A stretch of DNA of 12,279 bases from Actinomycetota bacterium (GTDB lineage Bacteria > Actinomycetota > Humimicrobiia > Humimicrobiales > Humimicrobiaceae). The notes under the pieces were generated by a model, which was not told where the DNA came from, searched no databases, and saw only the letters and a list, made by a program, of their open reading frames with translations. Every line of letters begins with the position of its first letter. Positions within the stretch are counted from its first letter, which is position 1. Made by a program: the position numbers and the translations under genes. Positions 6,354-12,279 of this stretch are shown piece by piece. The DNA is taken from contig SOKC01000034.1 in the NCBI GenBank assembly GCA_004376325.1, positions 1-12,279 of the forward strand. The letters run 5' to 3'.

Positions 6354-7105
6354 AGATCCTCATATATCTTTTTAGAAAAAGCGGAGATATTATTTACAAT
6401 TCTAAGATTATAATTAAAAATGGAATCAGGCCCCCTGTTCAATATTAAAAACTCAATATCCCTATCATAAGGAATAAAAGCATTTATGGGATAATTTAAG
6501 ATAGTATTTAGACTTGCTGGTGAAATAGCGGGTCTGGTGTTGAATTTATTTATCAATATATCAAAATCATAAGAACATTCATCATAAATTATATTATTTG
6601 CAAGCACATTTAAATTATTTACTGAAATCAGATCAGGCAAAGAAATAAAAATAATTTTATCAACAAAATCTCTTAAACACATTTTATTCTGGGTAAGTAG
6701 ATAATTCGGAAAGTCTATGCAGATAATATCAAAATGCTCTTTGAGCACGTCTAAAAATTTCTCTAAATAATCTTTGTAAACAATTTTATTTTTTTCGATT
6801 TTTATGGGAGGCAATATTAAATTTAAACTGTTTTTAAAGTTGATTACAAGTCTTTTTAAAATTGAAATATCCAGTTCATCTATAACTTCTTCAATATCCC
6901 CCAGATCTCTATAGCTATCATTCATCAGGTTAAAAACCAGCCTGCTGTCCTTTTTTCCAATATTTAAATCCAGTAGAAGTATATTCTTTGTGGTTTCCCT
7001 GGCAAGATAAGTTGAAACACAATAAGTTATAAAGCTGCAGCCGCAACCCCCTTTACTTCCTGAAAATAATACAATTTTCGATTCATCTCCATTTATTTTA
7101 TTCAT
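6344..7105 (-). CDS. tadZ: TadZ/CpaE-like atypical P-loop (ParA/MinD superfamily) protein
   Basis: Probably the localisation factor that places the Tad machine in the cell. It is 253 aa. The deviant Walker A reads GSKGGCGCSF (about 16-25): the first Lys of KGGxGK(T/S) is kept, but the catalytic Lys is replaced by Cys23. LLLDLN (43-48) corresponds to the A' motif with Asp46, and FDIICIDFPN (125-134) to Walker B with Asp131. Atypical Walker A motifs are known in the TadZ/CpaE family. There is no receiver domain, unlike many longer CpaE proteins. The ATG has a strong AGGAGG 8 nt upstream. It lies between cpaB (87-nt gap) and cpaF (10-nt overlap), as expected for tadZ. Confidence 0.85.
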   Translation of the reverse strand: MNKINGDESKIVLFSGSKGGCGCSFITYCVSTYLARETTKNILLLDLNIGKKDSRLVFNLMNDSYRDLGDIEEVIDELDISILKRLVINFKNSLNLILPPIKIEKNKIVYKDYLEKFLDVLKEHFDIICIDFPNYLLTQNKMCLRDFVDKIIFISLPDLISVNNLNVLANNIIYDECSYDFDILINKFNTRPAISPASLNTILNYPINAFIPYDRDIEFLILNRGPDSIFNYNLRIVNNISAFSKKIYEDLCI

Positions 7106-7154
7106 TCATTTTACCTCCTGGCTCCTTTCATTTAAATTCTAAAATTAAAATATA

Positions 7155-7175
7155 AAAACTTCGTAAATAAGTTTT
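7155..7175 (-). repeat. Stem-loop in the cpaB-tadZ gap
   Basis: AAAACTT and AAGTTTT form a perfect 7-bp stem with a 7-nt loop. On the minus strand it is followed by TATATTTT. The stem has one G-C pair, so at most it is a partial terminator or an mRNA processing site that could lower tadZ-cpaF expression relative to cpaB. Confidence 0.3.
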
Positions 7176-7192
7176 AACTGATGGTTTATGAG

Positions 7193-7933
7193 TTATTTTT
7201 TGGGACAAATTGATAAATTTAAAACTCCCCTCTCCAACGCCAAAAATACTTTTTCCACTTCAGATTTACTTAAATAAAAAGTTATAATAAGCAGCTTTCC
7301 GTAATTGGAATTAACCTGACTGCCGATAAAAATTGAGTCTAACAGGAAATCTTCACTATAATTTTCACCACTGGAATAACTTTCTTCCACATTGCTACCG
7401 ATTAATATTATTTCCTTTTCAGACAGGACTGTTTCTGAACAAAGAATGCTATTTTCTTGTTCATAATAAGTCGATATCAAATCAACTCTATCTCCTTCTT
7501 CCAGCAATGACTTATCTCCATAAAAGTTTACGGGAATGCTGACTGCTCTTAAATCATAAGGAATATATGATGAGAAGCTGAGACCAAAATAGTTATTGGA
7601 ATTTACACCTCCAAGCTTATCTTTTCTGATAATTTCACCTTCTAAAATGTCACTTGCAGCCTTCTTGCCTAAAATTTTATCCTCATCCATAATAAATTTT
7701 TCACTGAATATATTCCCTGGTATTTTTTGCGCTTCTATTAATTCTCCAGTAATTTCCTCATCTTTCTTAATATCAGTTTTAGCTATGAATATCTGATTAT
7801 AACTGGCATCCTCTGAAATCTTCGTCTTTAAATTGCTTACATACCAGAAAATAAAAATCCCGCCTATAACAGCAATGATTATAAAAATAATGCTTAGCAT
7901 TCTTTGTTTAATAATTAAGGATATTCTATTCAT
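7193..7933 (-). CDS. cpaB: CpaB/RcpC-like Tad pilus protein with SAF domain
   Basis: A 246-aa bitopic membrane protein with one N-terminal membrane segment (about 14-32, after a basic IIKQRM). A SAF domain follows (about 46-105): NQIFIAKTDIKKDEEITGEL, KIPGNIF, ILGKKAASDILEGEII. A beta-rich CpaB/RcpC region includes RAVSIPVNFYGDKSLLEEGDRVDLI (about 128-152). The SAF fold, shared with flagellar FlgA, suggests an extracytoplasmic role that can include cell-wall contact. In diderms CpaB works with the secretin, but none is seen here. There is no clear Shine-Dalgarno upstream of the ATG. First gene of the cpaB-tadZ-cpaF-tadB-tadC operon, driven by the promoter at 8005-8033. Confidence 0.85.
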   Translation of the reverse strand: MNRISLIIKQRMLSIIFIIIAVIGGIFIFWYVSNLKTKISEDASYNQIFIAKTDIKKDEEITGELIEAQKIPGNIFSEKFIMDEDKILGKKAASDILEGEIIRKDKLGGVNSNNYFGLSFSSYIPYDLRAVSIPVNFYGDKSLLEEGDRVDLISTYYEQENSILCSETVLSEKEIILIGSNVEESYSSGENYSEDFLLDSIFIGSQVNSNYGKLLIITFYLSKSEVEKVFLALERGVLNLSICPKK

Positions 7934-8004
7934 TCTTTTATAATTTATAATTATCTTTTCAACTGGACTTCACTATGCCAGTATAATAGATTTTGAATAT
8001 AGAC

Positions 8005-8033
8005 ATAATAACACTTTTATGTAAATGTGTAAA
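8005..8033 (-). promoter_or_regulatory. Extended -10 promoter of the cpaB operon
   Basis: On the minus strand: TTTACA (8028-8033), a 17-nt spacer ending in TGT, and TATTAT (8005-8010). Transcription should start near 7998, about 65 nt before the cpaB ATG. Its -35 region matches that of the flp promoter over 19 bp with one mismatch, and the spacing and TGn element are the same. Confidence 0.7.
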
Positions 8034-8041
8034 TATATAAA
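8023..8041 (-). repeat. 19-bp conserved Tad promoter block, copy 2
   Basis: The minus strand reads TTTATATATTTACACATTT, differing from copy 1 (3052-3070) at one position. It covers the cpaB -35 box. I saw no third copy in the window. Confidence 0.7.
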
Positions 8042-8069
8042 ATTAAAAAATCTGGAATGCCTGGATCTC

Positions 8070-8098
8070 CTGGCAATGCAGCCCGACAGTGCTATAAT
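8070..8098 (+). promoter_or_regulatory. Extended -10 promoter of the TPR gene
   Basis: CTGGCA (8070-8075) is followed by 17 nt and TATAAT (8093-8098), preceded by TGC as an extended -10. The expected start near 8105 leaves a leader of about 43 nt. It is divergent from the cpaB promoter, with roughly 40 bp between the two -35 boxes. Confidence 0.6.
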
Positions 8099-8147
8099 TA
8101 TCGGGTATAGTAATAATTCATTTTATATTGATATAAAGGTTTAAATT

Positions 8148-8498
8148 ATGAGCAGCGCCTATCATTTATTTAAAGAAGGTAAAAAATTATCAGAAAGCGG
8201 TAAATTTTTAGAAGCAATAATGCTCCTGGAGAAAGCTAAAAATTATGAACCGGAAAAAGGTTCTATAAGAGAAGTTCTTGCCAGCGCATATTATAATTGT
8301 GGTTTTTACCGCTCTGCCAAAAAGAACTTCATAAGGGCTCTGGAAATAGATGCGGCCAACGATTTTGCGCACTACGGATTGGGTTTGTGCCTGGTAAAAG
8401 AAAAAAAATTAACCAAAGCAGTAGGGCACTTTAAAATTGCATTTTTTATGAAGCCCAATTCTGAAAAATATAAGGAGATTTTAGGTAGATTTACATAA
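8148..8498 (+). CDS. Small tetratricopeptide (TPR) repeat protein
   Basis: A 116-aa protein made almost entirely of three TPR units (about 3-36, 37-70 and 71-104), each with the characteristic small and aromatic positions: EGKKLSESGKFLEAIMLLEKA, then LASAYYNCGFYRSAKKNFIRALEID, then YGLGLCLVKEKKLTKAVGHFKIA. There is no signal peptide or membrane segment, so it is probably a cytoplasmic protein-protein adaptor. AAAGG lies 8-9 nt before the ATG. It is divergently transcribed from the cpaB operon and ends 23 nt from the convergent DUF192 gene. Tad loci of diderms often carry a TPR lipoprotein, TadD. This protein lacks a lipobox and is not a clear TadD, so a pilus role is only suggested by position. 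Confidence 0.85.
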   Translation: MSSAYHLFKEGKKLSESGKFLEAIMLLEKAKNYEPEKGSIREVLASAYYNCGFYRSAKKNFIRALEIDAANDFAHYGLGLCLVKEKKLTKAVGHFKIAFFMKPNSEKYKEILGRFT

Positions 8499-8521
8499 AT
8501 TGTATGGTTTGATTGACTTCA

Positions 8522-8875
8522 TCAGGCTTCAAATTGCACTAAATCTCCAACTTCTAAAGAAGTCTTTTCTATGATTCCCGGTTTTAACTCTAATGCGTAG
8601 TAGGCATTTCTTATAAATGGAGTTACTCTAAAAGGTTTAATATTATGGTAAATGGCTAAAACTAAATTCTTTTTATCCAGAAATATCACATCTATGCTAT
8701 ATCTCATCCAAAAAGTGTGAATGCTGCTGCAGTTTTCTATAAGAAATCCCTCTTTATCATTTAACTTTTTTCTTACTGTAAGCCCAAATGATTTACTAAA
8801 AAAATTATTTGCTTTTATTACTTTAACCGCAATTAGTTCTTTTCCCCTGCTGTAATTGATTTTAACTGCTTTCAT
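8522..8875 (-). CDS. DUF192 family protein
   Basis: A 117-aa member of the DUF192 family (PF02643). The core motif SIHTFWMRYSIDVIFLDK (about 51-68) matches the family's FWM-(x)n-DxxFxD signature, with GLTVRKKLNDKEGFLIE before it and AYYALELKPGIIEK (about 91-104) near the end. The biochemical role of the family is unknown. Many members are secreted, but this one has no signal peptide. It lies 46 nt downstream of the lipoprotein gene on the same strand and may be co-transcribed. It is convergent with the TPR gene, with no obvious terminator in the 23-nt gap. Confidence 0.85.
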   Translation of the reverse strand: MKAVKINYSRGKELIAVKVIKANNFFSKSFGLTVRKKLNDKEGFLIENCSSIHTFWMRYSIDVIFLDKKNLVLAIYHNIKPFRVTPFIRNAYYALELKPGIIEKTSLEVGDLVQFEA

Positions 8876-8921
8876 TGAATTTGCATAATCATTAAAACCG
8901 CAGTGACTATTTACCCTTCCG

Positions 8922-9554
8922 CTACTCTATAATTTTAAAAGTCTCAACAGCTTTATCAAAAGCTTGTATATTCTGGTCAAAATCTTCCAACCCTGTAGTA
9001 AAAGTTAGAACCCAAAAATCTGAATCATGCTTGATCATATACTGAGCCACTTTTGTCTTAATACCTTCAATTGTCTGCTCAAATATAACCCTGCCTACTT
9101 CTTCATAGTTACCGAGATGGACAACATTTTGTTCAACAATCTTAAACTTATACCCTGCTTTCTCATACACTTCTTCAACACTTGTATATGAGAGTTCCAT
9201 ATACTCATCAAGTGATAGAAAAGCTGCAGGCTCACCGGTAATAGTAAAATCATTTACACTGCCGCCCAGGGCAGCGGCTTCTGAATCATATCCAAAAAAT
9301 AATAAATCAAATTTACTTGCTTCCACTTTATCAGCCAATTGATCCTGGCCTATATCTTTGAGTTTTTCGACTACAGAGTCGAGCTCCTCTTTATTTCCGC
9401 CCTCCCATCCTTCCGGTAGAGATAACTCAAAATCGCTTCCAAGGAACTCAGTTTTGGTAGTTAGTGCTGCTGTTGTCATTGTGCAGCTCACCCCAACTAA
9501 AATCATTGATGATGTAATGATAATTACAATTAGTGCTAATAAAAATTTTTTCAT
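8922..9554 (-). CDS. Secreted lipoprotein, PsbP/DUF1795-like
   Basis: A 210-aa protein with a typical lipoprotein signal: MKKF, a hydrophobic stretch (about 5-21), and GVSC with the lipidated Cys at about 24. The -3 residue is Gly, which is permitted but not optimal. The mature part starts with DFELSLPEGWEGG (about 41-53) and ends with a WVLTFTTGLEDFDQNIQAFDKAVETFKI pattern. This resembles the Mog1/PsbP-like fold of DUF1795 lipoproteins, where a 'P-x-G-W' start and an 'F..SF' end are common. Function is unknown and anchoring to the outer face of the membrane is inferred. GAGG precedes the ATG by 5 nt. Confidence 0.8.
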   Translation of the reverse strand: MKKFLLALIVIIITSSMILVGVSCTMTTAALTTKTEFLGSDFELSLPEGWEGGNKEELDSVVEKLKDIGQDQLADKVEASKFDLLFFGYDSEAAALGGSVNDFTITGEPAAFLSLDEYMELSYTSVEEVYEKAGYKFKIVEQNVVHLGNYEEVGRVIFEQTIEGIKTKVAQYMIKHDSDFWVLTFTTGLEDFDQNIQAFDKAVETFKIIE

Positions 9555-9596
9555 AGTTTCCTCTTATTTTCTAAACTCTTATCTTAAATAGGATAT

Positions 9597-9625
9597 ATTA
9601 TACCAATTTTAATCATACTTGTTAG
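9597..9625 (-). promoter_or_regulatory. Extended -10 promoter of the lipoprotein gene
   Basis: On the minus strand: CTAACA (9620-9625), a 17-nt spacer ending in TGG, and a perfect TATAAT (9597-9602). The expected leader is about 35 nt. It uses the same TGn architecture as the Tad and TPR promoters. Confidence 0.6.
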
Positions 9626-9701
9626 TCAATTTAATATTAGAATTTACCTTTTTAAATTTTAATGCAGGCTTTATTGTTATTGCTATCCCACCTAAAAACT
9701 T

Positions 9702-9827
9702 TTATCTTTTCTGATTATCTTTAGTTTGTTCTAAAAACCATTGATATAGCTCAGGATTATTATAGGTTTCAGTCCAGCAATCATGCTCTAATTCTGGATA
9801 AAGGTTGACGGGATTATGTTTTCTTAA
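9702..9827 (-). pseudogene. C-terminal fragment of a CE1/dienelactone-hydrolase-like esterase
   Basis: An open frame of 41 residues and a TAA stop directly downstream of the NadE fusion gene. It reads KHNPVNLYPELEHDCWTETY, then NNPELYQWFLEQ. This matches the tail of alpha/beta-hydrolase esterases of the 'predicted peptidase'/CE1 type, in which (G)HDxW carries the catalytic His and NPELYxWLLxQ follows. There is no start codon with the nucleophile domain; an in-frame stop and then the NadE fusion gene lie directly upstream. It is therefore the remnant of a gene whose 5' part has been lost or replaced. Confidence 0.65.
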
Positions 9828-9837
9828 TTATTTGTTT

Positions 9838-11634
9838 CTACAATAGCGGGTATCTCTCAATTGCACTATCCAAAATCTTGTTTATTAACTGTGGATAGGA
9901 AAGCCCCGCTTTTGACGCGGAAGCCACGTAACCACTGTAATCCATAAATAAGCCCGGCATCGAGTTTATCTCTATAACCCATGGAGCACCGGTGTTATCT
10001 ACTATAATATCAACCCTTGCGTAATCCCTGCATCGCAATGCCCTGAATGTTTTTAAAGCTAAATCTCGATGCTTGTTAGCCTCTTCTTTGCTCAGTTTTG
10101 CAATATGGGTTCTAGCCGTAATATAACCCTCTTTTACTTTCAGCTCACCAGTAAATATCTTTTCATCCTTCATCCTACTGGGCACACCATTAATCTCCAA
10201 AATAGCAAAGCACTCAGGATTTAGATTGCCAACTATGCCAACCGTGAATTCTCTACCACCTATGAATTGCTCTACTATCGCCGGTTGATTAAACTTGTCA
10301 ATTGTTTGCTTTACCATGACCTGTAATTCTCGTTTCGAGACCACAACACACTCTTTCTCTATTCCACGACTCGAACCTTCGGCTACTGGCTTAACAATCA
10401 GCGGAAACTTTAGCGCAGATGACAGTTTTTCTGTAGGTTTGTGGAATACTTGAGAGGGAGGAGTCGGGATTCCATTGCTCATTAGTATTTGTTTAGTTAT
10501 CGATTTATCCAGGGCTAATGCATGACCGTACACCCCAGAGCCTGTTAAAGGTATGCCTAAAAAGTCGAGAGTAGCCGGAAGGAATGTCTGGCTACACTCG
10601 CCTCTCCCACCCACTAGAAGATTGAACACAATATCTACTTTTTTACTTATTAGGTTGTCGATAAGTTTTTTACTGGACGCTATTGTCACAACTTCAAACC
10701 CTCGTTTTTTAATAGTCTCCTTGATTACCCTCAGGCTTTTTCCTTTCATCCATGGTCGTTTCTTATATATCTTCTTCTCTGTATTTTTACGGTGCGCTCT
10801 GTCATATACGATTGCCATTCGGCCTAAATAGTTTTTTTTGCCATGCTGTTTGATTGCTGCTTTAGGTAATATTGGTACGAGTGGCGGCCTTCTTTTAAAC
10901 TCAGACTTTGCAACCCGCTCTGCAACTTTTGTGATAAGATATGGATCAAAACCCATTTCCTCTAACTCATCGGCAGCATATCCTATATCAACCATGTAAT
11001 AGAGTAAAGGGTCTGCATCCTCATAACTAAATCCAAACTCATCTTCATCTTTCTGGCCAGGCCACATCCCCCCGCCTGGAGGTTTGTCAATGATACTTTT
11101 AGGTATACCTGTTGCTTTAGCTAATTCTATTACATGTGTCTTGTAGAGATTTTTAAGTGGCAATATATCACTAGCAGGATCGCCAAACTTTGTAAAATAA
11201 CCCAGCAATGTTTCTGATTTGTTGCAAGTACCCAACACAACAGATTGATATATATCTGCGTAATAGTAAAGGAGGGCGGTGCGTTCGCGAACCATCTTAC
11301 TCCCTAATCTCCGTGGATCCTTGTGTGGATGATTCTTTATGAAACTATCAATCATTGGTGTGATGTCCAGTTCTATTGTTCTAATCCCTAAATTTTTTGC
11401 CACTAATTTAGCATCTTCAAGTATATCAGGAGTAGATGTTTTATAAGGTAACAGCAATCCGATAAGATTCTTATTCCCTACTGCTTCACATGCAAGATAA
11501 GCAACCACCGCAGAATCTATACCGCCTGACAAGCCCATGATACATTTATCATACGGACTTTTTTCTACTTCATTTCTGATGAATTTGACTATTACCTGTT
11601 TAACCAACCCTGTATCGATATCAGGAATTTTCAT
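9838..11634 (-). CDS. Fusion of NH3-dependent NAD+ synthetase with a D-Ala-D-Ala-ligase-like ATP-grasp enzyme
   Basis: A two-domain protein of 598 aa. Residues of about 10-262 form an NH3-dependent NAD+ synthetase: the PP-loop LSGGIDSA (35-42), GTCNKSETLLGYFTKFGD (135-152), PLKNLYKTHVIELAK (159-173), and the MWPGQKDEDEFGFSYE block (190-205). There is no glutaminase domain. Residues of about 272-598 form an ATP-grasp domain of the D-Ala-D-Ala ligase type: GECSQTFLPATLDFLGIP (345-362), the glycine-rich EGSSRG (419-424), ARVD (539-542), EIN (555-557) and PG (560-561), including the Mg-binding Asp, Glu and Asn. The GGxSxE motif that starts true Ddl enzymes is absent; YDRAHRKN stands in its place. 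The substrate is thus unknown. The ATG at 11634 is preferred to a TTG two codons earlier. The gene looks GC-richer than the Tad genes and is flanked by gene remnants, suggesting acquisition. Confidence 0.9.
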   Translation of the reverse strand: MKIPDIDTGLVKQVIVKFIRNEVEKSPYDKCIMGLSGGIDSAVVAYLACEAVGNKNLIGLLLPYKTSTPDILEDAKLVAKNLGIRTIELDITPMIDSFIKNHPHKDPRRLGSKMVRERTALLYYYADIYQSVVLGTCNKSETLLGYFTKFGDPASDILPLKNLYKTHVIELAKATGIPKSIIDKPPGGGMWPGQKDEDEFGFSYEDADPLLYYMVDIGYAADELEEMGFDPYLITKVAERVAKSEFKRRPPLVPILPKAAIKQHGKKNYLGRMAIVYDRAHRKNTEKKIYKKRPWMKGKSLRVIKETIKKRGFEVVTIASSKKLIDNLISKKVDIVFNLLVGGRGECSQTFLPATLDFLGIPLTGSGVYGHALALDKSITKQILMSNGIPTPPSQVFHKPTEKLSSALKFPLIVKPVAEGSSRGIEKECVVVSKRELQVMVKQTIDKFNQPAIVEQFIGGREFTVGIVGNLNPECFAILEINGVPSRMKDEKIFTGELKVKEGYITARTHIAKLSKEEANKHRDLALKTFRALRCRDYARVDIIVDNTGAPWVIEINSMPGLFMDYSGYVASASKAGLSYPQLINKILDSAIERYPLL

Positions 11635-11636
11635 GC

Positions 11637-11660
11637 TCAATCACTTTTCCCAATTCTCAT
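11637..11660 (-). other. Possible 7-codon upstream ORF before the NadE fusion
   Basis: ATG at 11660, preceded by GGAG at 8 nt, opens MRIGKSD and ends in TGA two nucleotides before the NadE-fusion ATG. The main ATG itself has only a poor ribosome-binding site, so reinitiation from this frame is possible. It is too short for any sequence-based test. Confidence 0.25.
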
Positions 11661-12112
11661 TATCTTTTCTCCATATTAAATGTGTTAATACAGTAGTAAT
11701 AAACTACACTTTCTTAACCCTTTCCTTAAACCCGTAATTTCCAATAACGTTACTCGGATTGTCGAAGCTGCTGAGCAACGCAAGGCAATTTGGGCAAAGG
11801 GGCGATAACCACAATCTGTCTACACATAGTTATATACCGTTTCAAGCAATATTATCATTAAATTGTAAATATGTTAACCTTAGATAAAATCCACATTCAG
11901 CACAAAAATTAAAAACAGATTCATGTCCTTCAGGTGGATTTTATTTAACTTTTCCCATAGGGGCTTTATTATTTTAATTTGACTTTTATTAATAATCGTC
12001 GGGGCAGGCTTTTGTATAACGTTCCGATCGTATCTGAAGTTCCCTAAAGGGATTTTTGGAGAAAGCACTCAAGCACGAAGCCAGATATGCTCTATTAGCT
12101 GAAGTGACTAAA
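11661..12112. other. Intergenic region with no supported gene
   Basis: About 450 nt without a convincing ORF, promoter or RNA. Short protein-like frames occur on both strands around 11700-11820 (for example minus-strand CPNCLALL and plus-strand RIVEAAEQRKAIWAKGR), none with a start or a recognisable family. The longest minus-strand frame (11880-12068) has no domain signal. With the broken gene ends on both sides, decayed coding sequence is likely. Confidence 0.4.
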
Positions 12113-12279
12113 TCAATACTTATTCTGATTTATCCCTATAGCCAAATTAATTGCTTTAACAAGCTCCTCTGGTTTCTGTGAGCCAATTAATAGTTGTGCG
12201 ACTGTTGCCTGAACTAAATTAATCATGGTTTTAAAATATTTCTTCGAATAAGTTCTTCAGCGATTTGAACTACATTCAA
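12113..12279 (-). pseudogene. Partial, frame-broken tail resembling an aldo/keto reductase
   Basis: Reading leftward from the window edge, one frame gives VVQIAEELIRRNILKP and stops at 12223-12225. From an overlapping ATG (12226) a second frame gives VAQLLIGSQKPEELVKAINL and stops at 12113. Together they look like the end of an aldo/keto reductase, where an 'AQLAL..(V)IIGxxKPEQL..N' pattern follows an 'AEEL' helix. The stretch expected between AQL and IGSQKPEEL is missing and the frame changes, so the gene appears to carry a deletion and a frameshift. The 5' part lies outside the window. Similarity is short and judged by eye. Confidence 0.4.

Noticed and set aside
11661..11720. Promoter for the NadE fusion
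   Set aside because: Only weak AT-rich hexamers without a matching -35 were seen; not supportable.
11741..11817. Frames reading RIVEAAEQRKAIWAKGR (plus) and CPNCLALL (minus)
   Set aside because: They look protein-like but lack starts and a recognisable family, and they overlap on opposite strands, so at most one could be a remnant.
12041..12057. TCCC-TAAA-GGGA followed by TTTTT, a terminator-like element on the plus strand
   Set aside because: The stem is only 4 bp and no plus-strand gene ends nearby.
11880..12068. 62-codon minus-strand ORF
   Set aside because: No domain signal, no Shine-Dalgarno, and it lies in a region of decayed frames; most likely chance.
1..12279. CRISPR arrays, tRNA, rRNA or riboswitches
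   Set aside because: No regularly spaced repeats, no tRNA-like CCA or T-arm patterns and no riboswitch consensus were recognised on reading both strands.

Overview
The window looks like chromosomal DNA of an AT-rich, probably monoderm (single-membrane) bacterium. It carries a Tad/Flp pilus locus that has inner-membrane and ATPase parts, pilin and pseudopilins, but no secretin (CpaC/RcpA), no outer-membrane lipoprotein and no prepilin peptidase in view. The cpaB-tadZ-cpaF-tadB-tadC plus flp-tadE-tadE/G layout is the kind found in Actinomycetota and Clostridia-like lineages. The sequence does not settle the phylum. The standard code is used, with TAA, TGA and TAG stops. Several promoters have a TGn extended -10 box.

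Layout. (1) 84-1016, minus: a SAM-dependent methyltransferase ending in a CxxC...CxxC zinc ribbon. (2) 1096-2937, minus: Flp pilin, a relic that looks like the 3' end of an IS200/IS605 tnpB element, TadE, a second TadE/TadG-like protein and a single-stranded DNA-binding protein, closed by a perfect palindromic terminator. (3) 3235-7933, minus: cpaB-tadZ-cpaF-tadB-tadC, tightly packed and ending in a strong terminator. (4) 8148-8498, plus: a small TPR protein transcribed divergently from cpaB. (5) 8522-9554, minus: a secreted lipoprotein and a DUF192 protein. (6) 9838-11634, minus: a large fusion of NH3-dependent NAD+ synthetase with a D-Ala-D-Ala-ligase-like ATP-grasp enzyme. It is flanked by an esterase tail (9702-9827) and a broken aldo/keto-reductase-like tail (12113-12279).

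How the parts work together. CpaF would power the TadB/TadC platform, TadZ would localise the machine, CpaB would act outside the membrane, and Flp with TadE would be processed at a shared G|Q(S/A)(T/S)LE(Y/F) site by a peptidase encoded elsewhere. Both Tad operons have a nearly identical 19-bp block covering their -35 box (18/19 matches), followed by a 17-bp spacer and an extended -10, so they are probably co-regulated. The ssb gene closing the pilin operon lacks the usual acidic tip, which raises the possibility of a link between this pilus and DNA uptake.

The most unusual items are the NadE/ATP-grasp fusion, the shared Tad promoter, and the tnpB-end/omega-RNA-like relic lying exactly between the pilin and pseudopilin genes.
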